DNA from: JBBDXA01 sp040902585
GTDB lineage: Bacteria > Planctomycetota > Phycisphaerae > Phycisphaerales > Phycisphaeraceae
Reading direction: 5' to 3'
Assembly: GCA_040902585.1 (NCBI GenBank)
Contig: JBBDXA010000228.1
Span: 1 to 64,000, forward strand
Length of the DNA: 64,000 nucleotides
Shown: positions 42,259 to 50,070 of the stretch, one piece after another
Layout of the letters: the number at the start of each line of letters is the position of its first letter
Numbering within the stretch: the first letter of the stretch is position 1
Translations under genes and position numbers: made by a program
The notes under the pieces: generated by a model
Databases searched by the model: none
What the model was told of the DNA's origin: nothing
What the model saw: the letters and a program-made list of their open reading frames with translations, nothing else

Positions 42259-43281
42259 ATGACCGAAGTGCTCGACCAAAACGAAGTAGACGCCCTGCTC
42301 GCCGCCGTGGACACCGACAACGTCGACTCCGCCAGCGAAGGGCCTTCCCTGCGCATCTTCAGCCGCAAGCGGACCAACATCGGCGAACTGGAAGTCCGGC
42401 CGTACGACTTCAAACGCCCCGAGCGCGTCAGCAAAGACCAGATGCGGGCGTTGGAGAATCTGCACGAGGCGTTCAGCAGGAACTTCGGCGCATCGCTGTC
42501 GGGCTTCCTGCGCACCATCATCGAATGCAAGGTCGCCACCATCGAGCAGATGACCTTCAGCGAGTTCACGCATTCGCTGCCCAACCCCACGAGTTTCAAC
42601 CTCCTGATCCCCGAACCGCTGGAAGGCAACATGTGCCTGGAGATCAGCCCGCTCATCATTTACCCGATCATCGATCGCCTGCTGGGCGGTTCGAATGCCG
42701 ACCTCTTCATCCCGCAGCGGCCTCTCACCGCGATTGAGATGCGCCTGGTCAACAAAATCCTCTCCCGCGCCATCACCTGCCTTCAGGAAGCGTGGGCCAA
42801 CGTCGTGCAGCTCACGATGCGGCAGGGTGAATCCGAAAGCAACCCGCAGCTCGTGCAGATCGTCCCGCCTAATGAAGTCGTCGTGGTCATCGGCTTTGAG
42901 CTGAAGATGGGCGGCCGCGCGGGCACGATGAGCCTGTGCATTCCCTACAACGTGATCGAACCCGTCGTGGAGAAACTCTCCAGCCAGACGTGGGCGGCCT
43001 ACAAGCGCGGCAAGGGCGCGGGCGTCAACCGTTCGCGCGTCGCCAACCAGCTCGACAGCGCGAAGGTCGAACTCACCGCGGAACTGGCCCGCACCACCAT
43101 CAAGCTCAGCGAACTGATGAACCTGGAAGTCGGCGACATCGTGCTCACCGAGAAACCAGCCAGCGCCCCGCTCACGCTGATGGTCGAAGGCAAACGAAAG
43201 TACATCGGCCAGATCGGCCAGTTCAAAGGCAACCGGGCGTTCAAAGTGGTGCGCCCCTTCACCGCGAAGGACCGGGTGTGA
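42259..43281 (+). CDS. fliM: Flagellar motor switch protein FliM
   Basis: 340 residues. The N-terminal CheY-binding peptide LDQNEVDALLAAV, the linker into YDFKRPERVSKDQMRALENLHEAFSRNF, the LLGGSN loop and a C-terminal SpoA domain (NLEVGDIVLTEKPASAPLTLMVEG) are all typical. FliM sits in the C-ring and controls rotation sense. No other flagellar structural gene is in the window, so it is encoded apart from any flagellar cluster. The start lies 3 bases after a heptamer array. Confidence 0.96.
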   Translation: MTEVLDQNEVDALLAAVDTDNVDSASEGPSLRIFSRKRTNIGELEVRPYDFKRPERVSKDQMRALENLHEAFSRNFGASLSGFLRTIIECKVATIEQMTFSEFTHSLPNPTSFNLLIPEPLEGNMCLEISPLIIYPIIDRLLGGSNADLFIPQRPLTAIEMRLVNKILSRAITCLQEAWANVVQLTMRQGESESNPQLVQIVPPNEVVVVIGFELKMGGRAGTMSLCIPYNVIEPVVEKLSSQTWAAYKRGKGAGVNRSRVANQLDSAKVELTAELARTTIKLSELMNLEVGDIVLTEKPASAPLTLMVEGKRKYIGQIGQFKGNRAFKVVRPFTAKDRV

Positions 43282-43282
43282 T

Positions 43283-43379
43283 GATTGTGGATGGCGGATT
43301 GCGGATGGCGGATTGAATACGAGGCGTGCCCCGATGACAGCCTTTGGCTGATAGCTCATAGCTGATAGCTGATAGCTCT
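43283..43379. repeat. Heptamer arrays GATTGCG and TAGCTGA after fliM
   Basis: First block 43283-43317: GATTGTG, GATGGCG, GATTGCG, GATGGCG, GATTGAA. Second block 43345-43379: TGGCTGA, TAGCTCA, TAGCTGA twice, TAGCTCT. The two blocks are in the same order (GGATTGC family first, AGCTGAT family second) as between wzm and wzt. Confidence 0.9.
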
Positions 43380-43396
43380 CTCACAAGGATGTGACC

Positions 43397-43570
43397 ATGC
43401 GATACGTTCTCTTCTTCTGTGCCGCCCTCGCCATCATCGGCATGATGGGCCTCAACGGCTACCTCCCGCTCACGCCGAATAAGGGGCTGCATGGCAAGGC
43501 CGCGCAGCTTGCGGGTGGGTTGTGCCTGGCGCTGGCCGGCATCGCAGGCGCGCTGGCAACCGCGCTGTAG
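43397..43570 (+). CDS. Small two-helix membrane protein
   Basis: 57 residues beginning MRYVLFFCAALAIIGMMG and ending in a second hydrophobic run (AAQLAGGLCLALAGIAGALATAL). AAGGA lies 8 bases before the ATG, which with the clean hydrophobic pattern supports a real gene. A hairpin follows the stop (43584-43602). The function is unknown. Confidence 0.6.
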   Translation: MRYVLFFCAALAIIGMMGLNGYLPLTPNKGLHGKAAQLAGGLCLALAGIAGALATAL

Positions 43571-43583
43571 AGATTGATCCGAG

Positions 43584-43602
43584 CCGGACTCTGCGAGTCC
43601 GG
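43584..43602 (+). terminator. Hairpin after the small membrane protein gene
   Basis: CCGGACT, loop CTGCG, AGTCCGG, then ATCGGTTT. It may be a weak terminator. The tip again reads ACTCTGCGAGT, related to the AGTCYGCG tip of the dispersed elements. Confidence 0.45.
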
Positions 43603-43797
43603 ATCGGTTTGCGAGGCTCGACGCCGAGCAAAGCGAATCCCCGAGGGCACACGAATTGAGATGCCCGACCCGCTACTGCCGTGTTCACGCTTCGATGAAA
43701 CTTTTGACGTCAACCGCCACTGAAGAGTAAGATTGATCAGCGTGGCAGAGCCGAAGGCACGTGAGCCTATTCAATCCTCTTCAGGCGTCACCGGGCT

Positions 43798-44262
43798 GTG
43801 AAAACTCTCATCACTCCAATCTGTCTGCTCGCGGCGGTGCTTACTTCAAGCGGTTGTCGTACCACGTTGACCCGCGACGAACTGATTTACGAATGCAGCC
43901 CGGCCGGCCTCATGGAGAACGGCTGGTATAACGTCGTGCTTCACTACGAGGGCTCAAGCGACGACTATCACCTCTTTGTGATGGTCCAGTATTTTCCATC
44001 ATGGCGCACGATCCGCGTTCCGACGAAGAGCCTGACCATCCCGCCCGAGCTTCGATTCGCCTACTCACCAGACAAGTTCGTCACCGTGCAAAACATCGGT
44101 GGCCAACCCGTGGGCATGTCCAAGGTCGATTACTACGACGCCAAACAGATCGAAAAATATCGGCGGGAAGGATTCACGTTCCTCGAAGCGCCGGCGAGCG
44201 ATGGTTCGATCACTTACTGGCAAGTACACAGGTTCGATTCGAATGTGATGGACATTCCGTAA
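43798..44262 (+). CDS. Small lipoprotein, function unknown
   Basis: 154 residues from a GTG at 43798 (MKTLITPICLLAAVLTSSGC). The lipobox TSSG-C gives Cys20 as the acylated residue. The mature part has YECSPAGLMENGWYNVVLHYEG and ends TYWQVHRFDSNVMDIP. No family recognised. It runs towards pyrK and is separated from it by a hairpin. Confidence 0.7.
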   Translation: MKTLITPICLLAAVLTSSGCRTTLTRDELIYECSPAGLMENGWYNVVLHYEGSSDDYHLFVMVQYFPSWRTIRVPTKSLTIPPELRFAYSPDKFVTVQNIGGQPVGMSKVDYYDAKQIEKYRREGFTFLEAPASDGSITYWQVHRFDSNVMDIP

Positions 44263-44311
44263 GTGTCGCGATGCTGGTCGATCACGTCGTGCTGCGCACT
44301 CCCTAGTCTCA

Positions 44312-44330
44312 CATCTCGCGGTGCGAGATG
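44312..44330. terminator. Hairpin between convergent genes
   Basis: CATCTCGC, loop GGT, GCGAGATG: an 8-bp perfect stem between the lipoprotein and pyrK stop codons. No T run on either side, so its efficiency is uncertain. Confidence 0.45.
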
Positions 44331-44331
44331 A

Positions 44332-45369
44332 CTACCACACCACCTGCTCCGCCTCAAACACCGGCCCATCCGTACACGCCAGCTTGTAGCGCCAAGGCCG
44401 GCCATGCTCCGTCTTCCCGTGCGGCTTCTTCGTATCCTCGATCTTCACGATGCACGACTGGCACGTCGCCATGCCGCACGCCATCGCCTGTTCGAGGCAG
44501 ACCTGGCAGTCGATGCCGTGTGATTTCGCGAGCTTCGCGACGGCGTGCATCATCGGCTCGGGGCCGCAGGTGAAGACCACCGCCCGCGCGGCATCCTGCG
44601 GCGTGAGTGACTTCAAGTAATGCTCGACGCCCGCGGTGATGCGCCCTTGCAAGCCGTGTGAACCGTCGTCGGTCGTGATGACGGCGGGGTAGTCGTACCG
44701 CGCAAACTCCTTCACGCTGCGTCGTGCCTCGCCCTTCGCATCAGGCTGCACCGTCTCATCGAACGTGACCGCCAGCAGATCGCGCGTCATCGCGCCGACG
44801 AAGCCGACACCGTCCCACTTCTTCGCGCGCATCGCCTCAGCAACATAGAACATCGGCGGCAGACCCACGCCGCCGCCTACGAGCAGGCCGAGCGACTTGC
44901 CGGCAGGCAGCGCGAAGGTATTACCCAACGGTCCGATGAGATCCACCTTGTCACCTTCTTTGAGTTGCTCCAGCCACGCCGTGCCGACGCCGACGACGCG
45001 GTGAATCACTTCGAGCCACGTGCCCCCGATGCCTTGCTCATCGTCACCCCGCCCCGCCAGCGAGAACGGCCGGCGCAGCATCGCCAGCCTTCCACACAAC
45101 TCCGGCTGCGTCAGCTTCGGCACCTCGCCCGGCTGCCACTCGATCGCGTGTCCGAAGAGCGCATCGAAATCCATCGCCGCATCCGGCTCACGACAACCGA
45201 GCTGAATGAACTGCCCCGGCTCCGTCGCGGGGAACGCTTTGCTCACCCGCACGCGCAGGAGAAAATGTTCGCGACACACCTTGCGGTTGAACACCACGAC
45301 CGCATCGAATCGATCGCGATGCGGAAACGCCGGCGAAGAGGGCGACCATTTTTCCTGAGTCTGAATCAC
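44332..45369 (-). CDS. pyrK: Dihydroorotate dehydrogenase electron-transfer subunit (PyrK-like)
   Basis: 345 residues from a GTG at 45369. FAD-binding RRPFSLAG, ferredoxin-reductase motifs GPLGNTF and GGGVGLPPMFYVAEAM, then a C-terminal [2Fe-2S] cluster site CLEQAMACGMATCQSC plus the later Cys in LACTDGPVF. PyrK passes electrons from PyrD to NAD during pyrimidine synthesis. PyrD is not beside it, so an alternative ferredoxin-reductase role cannot be excluded. It is longer than ordinary PyrK (about 260), mainly at the N-terminus and around residues 60-90. TATACT lies 7 bases before the GTG. Confidence 0.85.
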   Translation of the reverse strand: MIQTQEKWSPSSPAFPHRDRFDAVVVFNRKVCREHFLLRVRVSKAFPATEPGQFIQLGCREPDAAMDFDALFGHAIEWQPGEVPKLTQPELCGRLAMLRRPFSLAGRGDDEQGIGGTWLEVIHRVVGVGTAWLEQLKEGDKVDLIGPLGNTFALPAGKSLGLLVGGGVGLPPMFYVAEAMRAKKWDGVGFVGAMTRDLLAVTFDETVQPDAKGEARRSVKEFARYDYPAVITTDDGSHGLQGRITAGVEHYLKSLTPQDAARAVVFTCGPEPMMHAVAKLAKSHGIDCQVCLEQAMACGMATCQSCIVKIEDTKKPHGKTEHGRPWRYKLACTDGPVFEAEQVVW

Positions 45370-45376
45370 GCGGCGA

Positions 45377-45382
45377 AGTATA
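45377..45382 (-). promoter_or_regulatory. Candidate -10 box of pyrK (near-leaderless)
   Basis: TATACT on the minus strand, seven bases ahead of the GTG at 45369, without a Shine-Dalgarno sequence. It is like the TACAAT-N6-ATG set, but with different box and spacing. Confidence 0.4.
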
Positions 45383-45413
45383 ACGATTCCCGCCTTGCCT
45401 CCGTGCCATGAAT

Positions 45414-45510
45414 GGGGTGGCTGGGGCTGGAGTCCGCGCAAGCCCCGGCCCGATGAATCTTGTGCGCACCCGAAGCCGGGGCTTCGCCGAGCCTCAGCCC
45501 CAGCCACCCA
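45414..45510. repeat. Inverted-repeat element with 36-bp arms (GGTGGCTGGGGCT)
   Basis: Left arm 45414-45449 and right arm 45475-45510 are imperfect inverse complements. The left arm contains the tip motif GAGTCCGCG. It lies in the divergent 516-bp space between pyrK and the PVC cytochrome gene, upstream of the latter's promoter. Confidence 0.88.
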
Positions 45511-45529
45511 CGCAACGAAGAAATCACCC

Positions 45530-45558
45530 TTGCATCGCGATGCACTGGTTCGTATAAT
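45530..45558 (+). promoter_or_regulatory. Promoter with overlapping 14-bp palindrome
   Basis: TTGCAT (45530-45535), a 17-base spacer and a perfect TATAAT (45553-45558). TGCATCGCGATGCA (45531-45544) is a perfect palindrome covering the -35 and half the spacer, so a regulator bound there would block polymerase. It points towards the PVC cytochrome gene, whose start is 330 bases downstream. Confidence 0.55.
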
Positions 45559-45670
45559 GTTTGGTTTCCGTTCCGCGGCCGCGCGATCGCTTTGCCCGGC
45601 CGTCATCCCCCGCTCGTCGCGGGGATTTCGATCCGTCTGCCCCGAATCAGCCGTCCGCTCGACCCGAGCC

Positions 45671-45696
45671 GTGTCTAGTAGACACGGGGTAGACAC
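45671..45696 (+). promoter_or_regulatory. Operator-like sites GTGTCTA-G-TAGACAC and TAGACAC
   Basis: A perfect 15-base palindrome with central G (45671-45685), then another half-site TAGACAC at 45690-45696. They are likely binding sites for a dimeric repressor. The regulator is not encoded nearby. BlaI/MecI-type operators have a comparable look, but identity is not established. Confidence 0.5.
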
Positions 45697-45768
45697 GAGG
45701 TAGCCATTTCACAATTGGAGAACAATCCTGCACTTAAAGCAAAATGGCCACCAGGGGGTAGGGGGTAT

Positions 45769-45786
45769 GGTAGACATCTGTCTACC
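45769..45786 (+). promoter_or_regulatory. Operator-like site GGTAGACA-TC-TGTCTACC
   Basis: A perfect 18-base palindrome built from the same TAGACA half-site as at 45671-45696. It lies 100 bases upstream of the PVC cytochrome start codon. Confidence 0.55.
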
Positions 45787-45847
45787 TCGGGAAAACCCTT
45801 TATTTCCCCTGCGGCAGAATCTTCCCCGGCCCGCCGGACCCGCGGAT

Positions 45848-45853
45848 TACAAT
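45848..45853 (+). promoter_or_regulatory. Second candidate -10 box of the PVC cytochrome gene
   Basis: TACAAT, 32 bases before the ATG at 45886. The leader would contain GAGGT at good spacing. The nearest TAGACA palindrome ends about 60 bases upstream of it. Confidence 0.4.
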
Positions 45854-45885
45854 CGCCCTGTCCCGTTCCTACTGAGGTCACAATC

Positions 45886-48849
45886 ATGACACGTCTCTCC
45901 ACTCGGATCATCATCGCCCTGTTCGCCGCCGCCGCTGTCGCCCCCGCCTTCGCGGCGGCGAAGTTGCCGCAGGTGCTCGATGAGCGATTGAAGATTCAGC
46001 TCTTCGCCGCTGAGCCGGACATCATGACGCCGATCGCCATCGACATCGACGAGCGCGGCCGGCTCTACGTCATCGAATCCCACACCCACTTTCCCCCGGC
46101 GAACTACAAAGGCCCGGCAGGCGATCGCATCCGCATCTACGAAGACTTGAACGGTGACCATGTCGCTGACCGCATCACCAACTTCCACACCGGCGAGATG
46201 CACCTGATGAGTCTTCGCCTGTATTCCGATGNNNNNNNNNNCGATGGTTCTCTGTATGCCGCGACGCGCAAGGAAATCTTCCGCCTGCGCGATACGAATA
46301 ACGATGGCGTCGCCGATGAACGCACGTCGATCATCAAGCTCGACACCAAAGGCAACTATCCGCACAACGGCCTGGGCGGCATCACCTTCGACTTTGCCGG
46401 CCACGTCTACTTCGGCTTCGGCGAAAACCTGGGCGAGCCTTACAAACTCATCGGGGCCGATGGCACCACGCTCGAAGGCGGCGGCGAAGGCGGCAACATC
46501 TATTCATGTGATAAGAACGGCAACAAGCTCCGCCGCGTTGCCACGGGGTTCTGGAATCCGTTCGACATGACCTTCGATGCGTTCGGCAGACTCTTCGCGG
46601 TGGATAACGATCCTGACTCGCGGCCGCCCTGTCGCCTGCTGCACATCGTCGAAGGCGGCGATTACGGTTACCGCTTTAAGTATGGCCGCAAAGGGCTGCA
46701 TCCGTTCACGTCATGGAACGGTGAAATCCCTGGCACGCTGCCGATGGTTGCAGGCACGGGTGAAGCGCCCAGCGGCATGCTCGCGTATGAGTCGGACAAC
46801 CTGCCGGAGGAATATTTAGGCACGCTGCTGGTGACGAGCTGGGGCGATCATCGCATCGAGCGTTACGCGCTCAAGCCGCACGGCGCGAGTTTCACGTCGA
46901 AGATGGAAGCGATCGTGCAGGGCGATCAGGAGTTTCGCCCAGTGGGCATTGCGCTGGCGCCGGATGGTTCGGTGTATTTCACGGACTGGGTGGATAAGTC
47001 GTATCCGGTGCATAATCGCGGGCGGATTTGGAGGCTGAGCGCGAAGGAGGAGAAGAAGGTGGTAAGGCCGGATGCGGTGGCGCGGCCGGAGTTGGCGATG
47101 CTCTCATCGCACCGCCCGCTACGAGAGAAAGGCGCTCGGGAGCTGATCCGCCTTAAAGGCGCGGATACTCTCCGCAACTTTGCGCCCGATGAGAAGATCA
47201 GCCTTCGAACGCGCGCACAGGCAATTGTCGCCGCGCTCCAACTGGGTGCGCTGGATGAGCTTCTTGCCAAGCAGGTTTTCGCCTCAGGCCCGGTTGAACT
47301 GCGCGTGCTGGTGGCTCCTGTCATCGGTGAGGAGGCGATCGAAGAGTCGCTCGATCAGCGGCTGGCCAAGCCGGACACTGATAAGACTGAAGACAGCGAA
47401 CTGGGAGCGATCGAATTCGCCGTATTGAGAAGCGCCAAGGAAATGTCAGAGTTGAGTTGGATCCCAACTTTTTATCCCAATGATCCATTCCTTATGACGG
47501 CGGGACGTATCAGACTGATTCAGTCCCCATCAATCAGCAAATATGTGAACACTCCCCTCTCGGAAAAGATGCTCACGTCACACGATGAAACCGGCATCGC
47601 CCTTCACTGGCTCCTGATGCTGCGCCAATCCGGTCATCCCGAATGCCGGGCATTCGTCGGCAAGTACATCGAAGCGACCGATCCCCTAATTCGACTTGTC
47701 GCCATCCAATGGGCAGGCGAAGCGAAACTGACTCAGTTCCGCGAACAGTTGGTTGCCGGCCTCAGCCGCCCCGACACCACGCCGCGACTCTTCGCCGCGA
47801 CGCTTGCCGCCTTGGACCTGCTCGATGGCGGTAAGCCGCAGTCGGCGGATCATGTCGGCGGGCGGTGGTATCTCGAGCGCATGGTCTTCGGCGAGAAGAC
47901 CGCGCCTGCCGCGCGGGCGATGGCGCTGCGTATGCTGCCTGCGGACAATCCCGCGCTGAAGCTGGATGCGATGAAGAAGCTGCTGGAAGCGGAGGATGCG
48001 AAGTTCAAGTTGGAAGTGGTGCGCACGCTGCGGTTCTCGCCGCACGATGGGGCGCAGGCGATGTTGATGGGAATCGCCAAGGATGAGAAACAGGCGGGGT
48101 CGCTGCGGGCCGAGGCGGTGATCGGTCTGGATGCAAATGCGAAGGAGGCGCGGCAACTGCTGATGGACCTGGCGACGGGGACGGATGCCTTGTTACAGGT
48201 TGAAGCGCTGCGGGCCCTGCGCGGGACGGAGTTGAACGATGTCGAGCGCGAGTTCCTGTCGCGCTTTGCTGGAGCGCATGAGGAACTGGCGGAGGCGATT
48301 GGGCTCGCGCTGGGCAAAGGCGTGGGCGAGCGGCCCAGCGCGGAGGATGCGGCGGCGTGGGGGAAGCTGCTCGATAGTGCGAAGGCGCAGGCGGTGGACG
48401 GTGCTACGCCGCAAGCGGCGGGCGAGCGCGTGTTCTTCAGTGCGAAGGCGGCGGGGTGTTATCGTTGTCACACGGTTCAAGGGCGCGGCGGCGTGACGGG
48501 GCCAGACCTTTCCACTGTGGGCACCGCACTGAGCCGTGAGCGGCTGATTGAATCCATCCTTCAACCTTCCAAGGAGATCGCCCCGCGCTTCAGTTCGCAC
48601 CTGATCGAAACCAGTGACGGCGAAAAGCTCACGCTCATGTACGTCGGCCCGTCGCCGGATGGCCGGCAGATCTGGTCGGACTCGAGCGGCAAGGAGATTC
48701 TCCTTCAACCTGCCGACATCGTTGCGAAGAAGCCCCTGCAAACGTCCATCATGCCTGCCGACCTGCACAAGGCGATGACGATCCGCGAGATGGCGGAGTT
48801 GCTGGCGTTTCTCGAAAGTCTGAAGGGAGATCGGGAAAATGCAAAATGA
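45886..48849 (+). CDS. PVC-type secreted beta-propeller / cytochrome c protein
   Basis: About 987 residues (length across the gap uncertain). A signal peptide ends near AFA-AAK. Residues about 25-400 form the PVC-type dehydrogenase propeller (MTPIAIDIDERGRLYVIESHTHFPP, FAGHVYFGFGENLGEPY, VGIALAPDGSVYFTDW). A helical HEAT-like stretch follows. The C-terminus is a cytochrome c domain with CYRCHTV (Cys858, His862) and GPDLSTVGTALSRERLIESILQPSKEIAP. Such proteins are common in Planctomycetes and Verrucomicrobia and are thought to take part in polysaccharide breakdown. GAGGT precedes the ATG. Ten N interrupt the frame at residue about 116. Confidence 0.9.
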   Translation: MTRLSTRIIIALFAAAAVAPAFAAAKLPQVLDERLKIQLFAAEPDIMTPIAIDIDERGRLYVIESHTHFPPANYKGPAGDRIRIYEDLNGDHVADRITNFHTGEMHLMSLRLYSDXXXXDGSLYAATRKEIFRLRDTNNDGVADERTSIIKLDTKGNYPHNGLGGITFDFAGHVYFGFGENLGEPYKLIGADGTTLEGGGEGGNIYSCDKNGNKLRRVATGFWNPFDMTFDAFGRLFAVDNDPDSRPPCRLLHIVEGGDYGYRFKYGRKGLHPFTSWNGEIPGTLPMVAGTGEAPSGMLAYESDNLPEEYLGTLLVTSWGDHRIERYALKPHGASFTSKMEAIVQGDQEFRPVGIALAPDGSVYFTDWVDKSYPVHNRGRIWRLSAKEEKKVVRPDAVARPELAMLSSHRPLREKGARELIRLKGADTLRNFAPDEKISLRTRAQAIVAALQLGALDELLAKQVFASGPVELRVLVAPVIGEEAIEESLDQRLAKPDTDKTEDSELGAIEFAVLRSAKEMSELSWIPTFYPNDPFLMTAGRIRLIQSPSISKYVNTPLSEKMLTSHDETGIALHWLLMLRQSGHPECRAFVGKYIEATDPLIRLVAIQWAGEAKLTQFREQLVAGLSRPDTTPRLFAATLAALDLLDGGKPQSADHVGGRWYLERMVFGEKTAPAARAMALRMLPADNPALKLDAMKKLLEAEDAKFKLEVVRTLRFSPHDGAQAMLMGIAKDEKQAGSLRAEAVIGLDANAKEARQLLMDLATGTDALLQVEALRALRGTELNDVEREFLSRFAGAHEELAEAIGLALGKGVGERPSAEDAAAWGKLLDSAKAQAVDGATPQAAGERVFFSAKAAGCYRCHTVQGRGGVTGPDLSTVGTALSRERLIESILQPSKEIAPRFSSHLIETSDGEKLTLMYVGPSPDGRQIWSDSSGKEILLQPADIVAKKPLQTSIMPADLHKAMTIREMAELLAFLESLKGDRENAK
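46232..46241. other. Assembly gap (10 N)
   Basis: A run of ten N inside the PVC cytochrome gene. The reading frame continues across it, but ten is a conventional filler length, so the true missing length is unknown and the frame match may be chance. Confidence 0.98.
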
Positions 48850-48947
48850 AAAGCATGCAAATGAAAAATCGTCAAAGCGGAAGCGATCGAGGCCAGATGC
48901 TTTCCTCATTGGGACTTTGCATCTGCATGCTTTGCATTTTGCATTTC
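48834..48947. repeat. AT-rich inverted heptamer repeat at a convergent gene end
   Basis: Left arm GGAAAAT, GCAAAAT, GAAAAGC, ATGCAAA, TGAAAAA (from 48834, spanning the stop codon). Right arm GACTTTG, CATCTGC, ATGCTTT, GCATTTT, GCATTTC (48913-48947). The arms are inverse complements and fill the space up to the stop of the opposing gene, so a hairpin there could end transcription from both sides. Confidence 0.85.
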
Positions 48948-48954
48948 CCCGTCT

Positions 48955-49956
48955 TCATTTCTCCGCGACGCGCAGCACCTGGCTCTGGGAGAACTCGACG
49001 ACCGTCTGCGTCGCCGCGCCCAGCGGTGTGTTGATCGCCGTTTCCACGGTCATCGACTGCGTGCTGTTCCGCCCCACCGCTTCGCCCCGGCTCAGGTCGA
49101 GCATCACCTGCGTGGTCGCTTCGCCTTTGACGAGCCGAATGTTGACCGTGACGCCTTCGATGTTGGGGATCGACGCAGGATCGACATGCAGGCCGAGCGT
49201 GGATTGGCCGGTGACGGTGGCGACGCGAATGCCGGCGATCTCTTCGATGGAGCCGAGCGTGTAAGCGGTGTCGTAGCGCAGGCTCGCATCGACGCCGGGC
49301 AGTTCGAGCGAATAGTTCCAGTCGTTTCGCTGCTTCCACGCGCTGCGCAGTTCAGCGGCAGCCGCGCCGCCTGCGATCACCGCCAGATCGCTGGCGGTCT
49401 CTTTGAAGTCCTCTTCATCGGGCGCGGGGATTTCGTCGCCGGTCTTGCGCTGGATGGCGTCGACGCCGTCGACCTTGGTCACGCTGCCGTCCGCGAGGAC
49501 GGTGACGGTCAGCGGCACAGCGACCATGCCGGCGAGCATCTTGTCCATCACTTCGCTGTCGCCTCTGCCCTTGCGCGTGTCGCTGTTGATGTCAGGCCGA
49601 CCGGTGCGCTTGCTGGTGGCGCTGATCCAGTCGCAGGTCATGGTGCACTGGGCCGAGCCGTCGGGGTTGACGCGGGTGACTTTCCACGTCACCTCGGCGT
49701 TGACCTCGAAGATGGATTCAGCCGTCTGCGACTTGCCGCGCGCCGCTTCGGTGATGGTGCGCTTGCGGCTGGACCACGTCGAATACTTCGACACGCGCCC
49801 CGCCTCGAACAGCGGCCGCAGATTCGCCTTCAGCGGCGCGGGCGCCGCATCCTGTGCAGCGGCGATGCGAACATCGATCAGCATCAGCGCCGTCGCCGCG
49901 ACACACGCCAGCACGAGGCCGGCACGAAGTGGTGTTGAGCATGTCATTGCCTGCAT
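48955..49956 (-). CDS. Secreted protein of unknown function (DUF6263-like)
   Basis: 333 residues; AAGGA precedes the ATG. The signal peptide is LRAGLVLACVAATALMLIDVRIAAA-QDA. The mature part is beta-rich, with YSTWSSRKRTITEAARGK, VTWKVTRVNPDGSAQCTMTCDWI, VPLTVTVLADGSVTKVDGVDAI and TVVEFSQSQVLRVAEK. The alternating strand pattern and the DGSVTKVDG segment resemble DUF6263-type proteins, but I am not certain of the family. Convergent with the PVC gene. Confidence 0.6.
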   Translation of the reverse strand: MQAMTCSTPLRAGLVLACVAATALMLIDVRIAAAQDAAPAPLKANLRPLFEAGRVSKYSTWSSRKRTITEAARGKSQTAESIFEVNAEVTWKVTRVNPDGSAQCTMTCDWISATSKRTGRPDINSDTRKGRGDSEVMDKMLAGMVAVPLTVTVLADGSVTKVDGVDAIQRKTGDEIPAPDEEDFKETASDLAVIAGGAAAAELRSAWKQRNDWNYSLELPGVDASLRYDTAYTLGSIEEIAGIRVATVTGQSTLGLHVDPASIPNIEGVTVNIRLVKGEATTQVMLDLSRGEAVGRNSTQSMTVETAINTPLGAATQTVVEFSQSQVLRVAEK

Positions 49957-50070
49957 GATAGTCCTTCACGAGTGAATCCGATGCACGTGACACTCGCTTC
50001 CCAACTTATCGGCCGGCCAAGCAGCGAGGTTGCGAAGGCCGCCGGCTGGAGCGGGCGAGCGACGGCCACG

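Noticed and set aside
45671..45786. TAGACA palindromes as BlaI/MecI operators
   Set aside because: The half-site resembles such operators only loosely and no BlaI-like regulator is encoded nearby, so I report the sites without naming the regulator.
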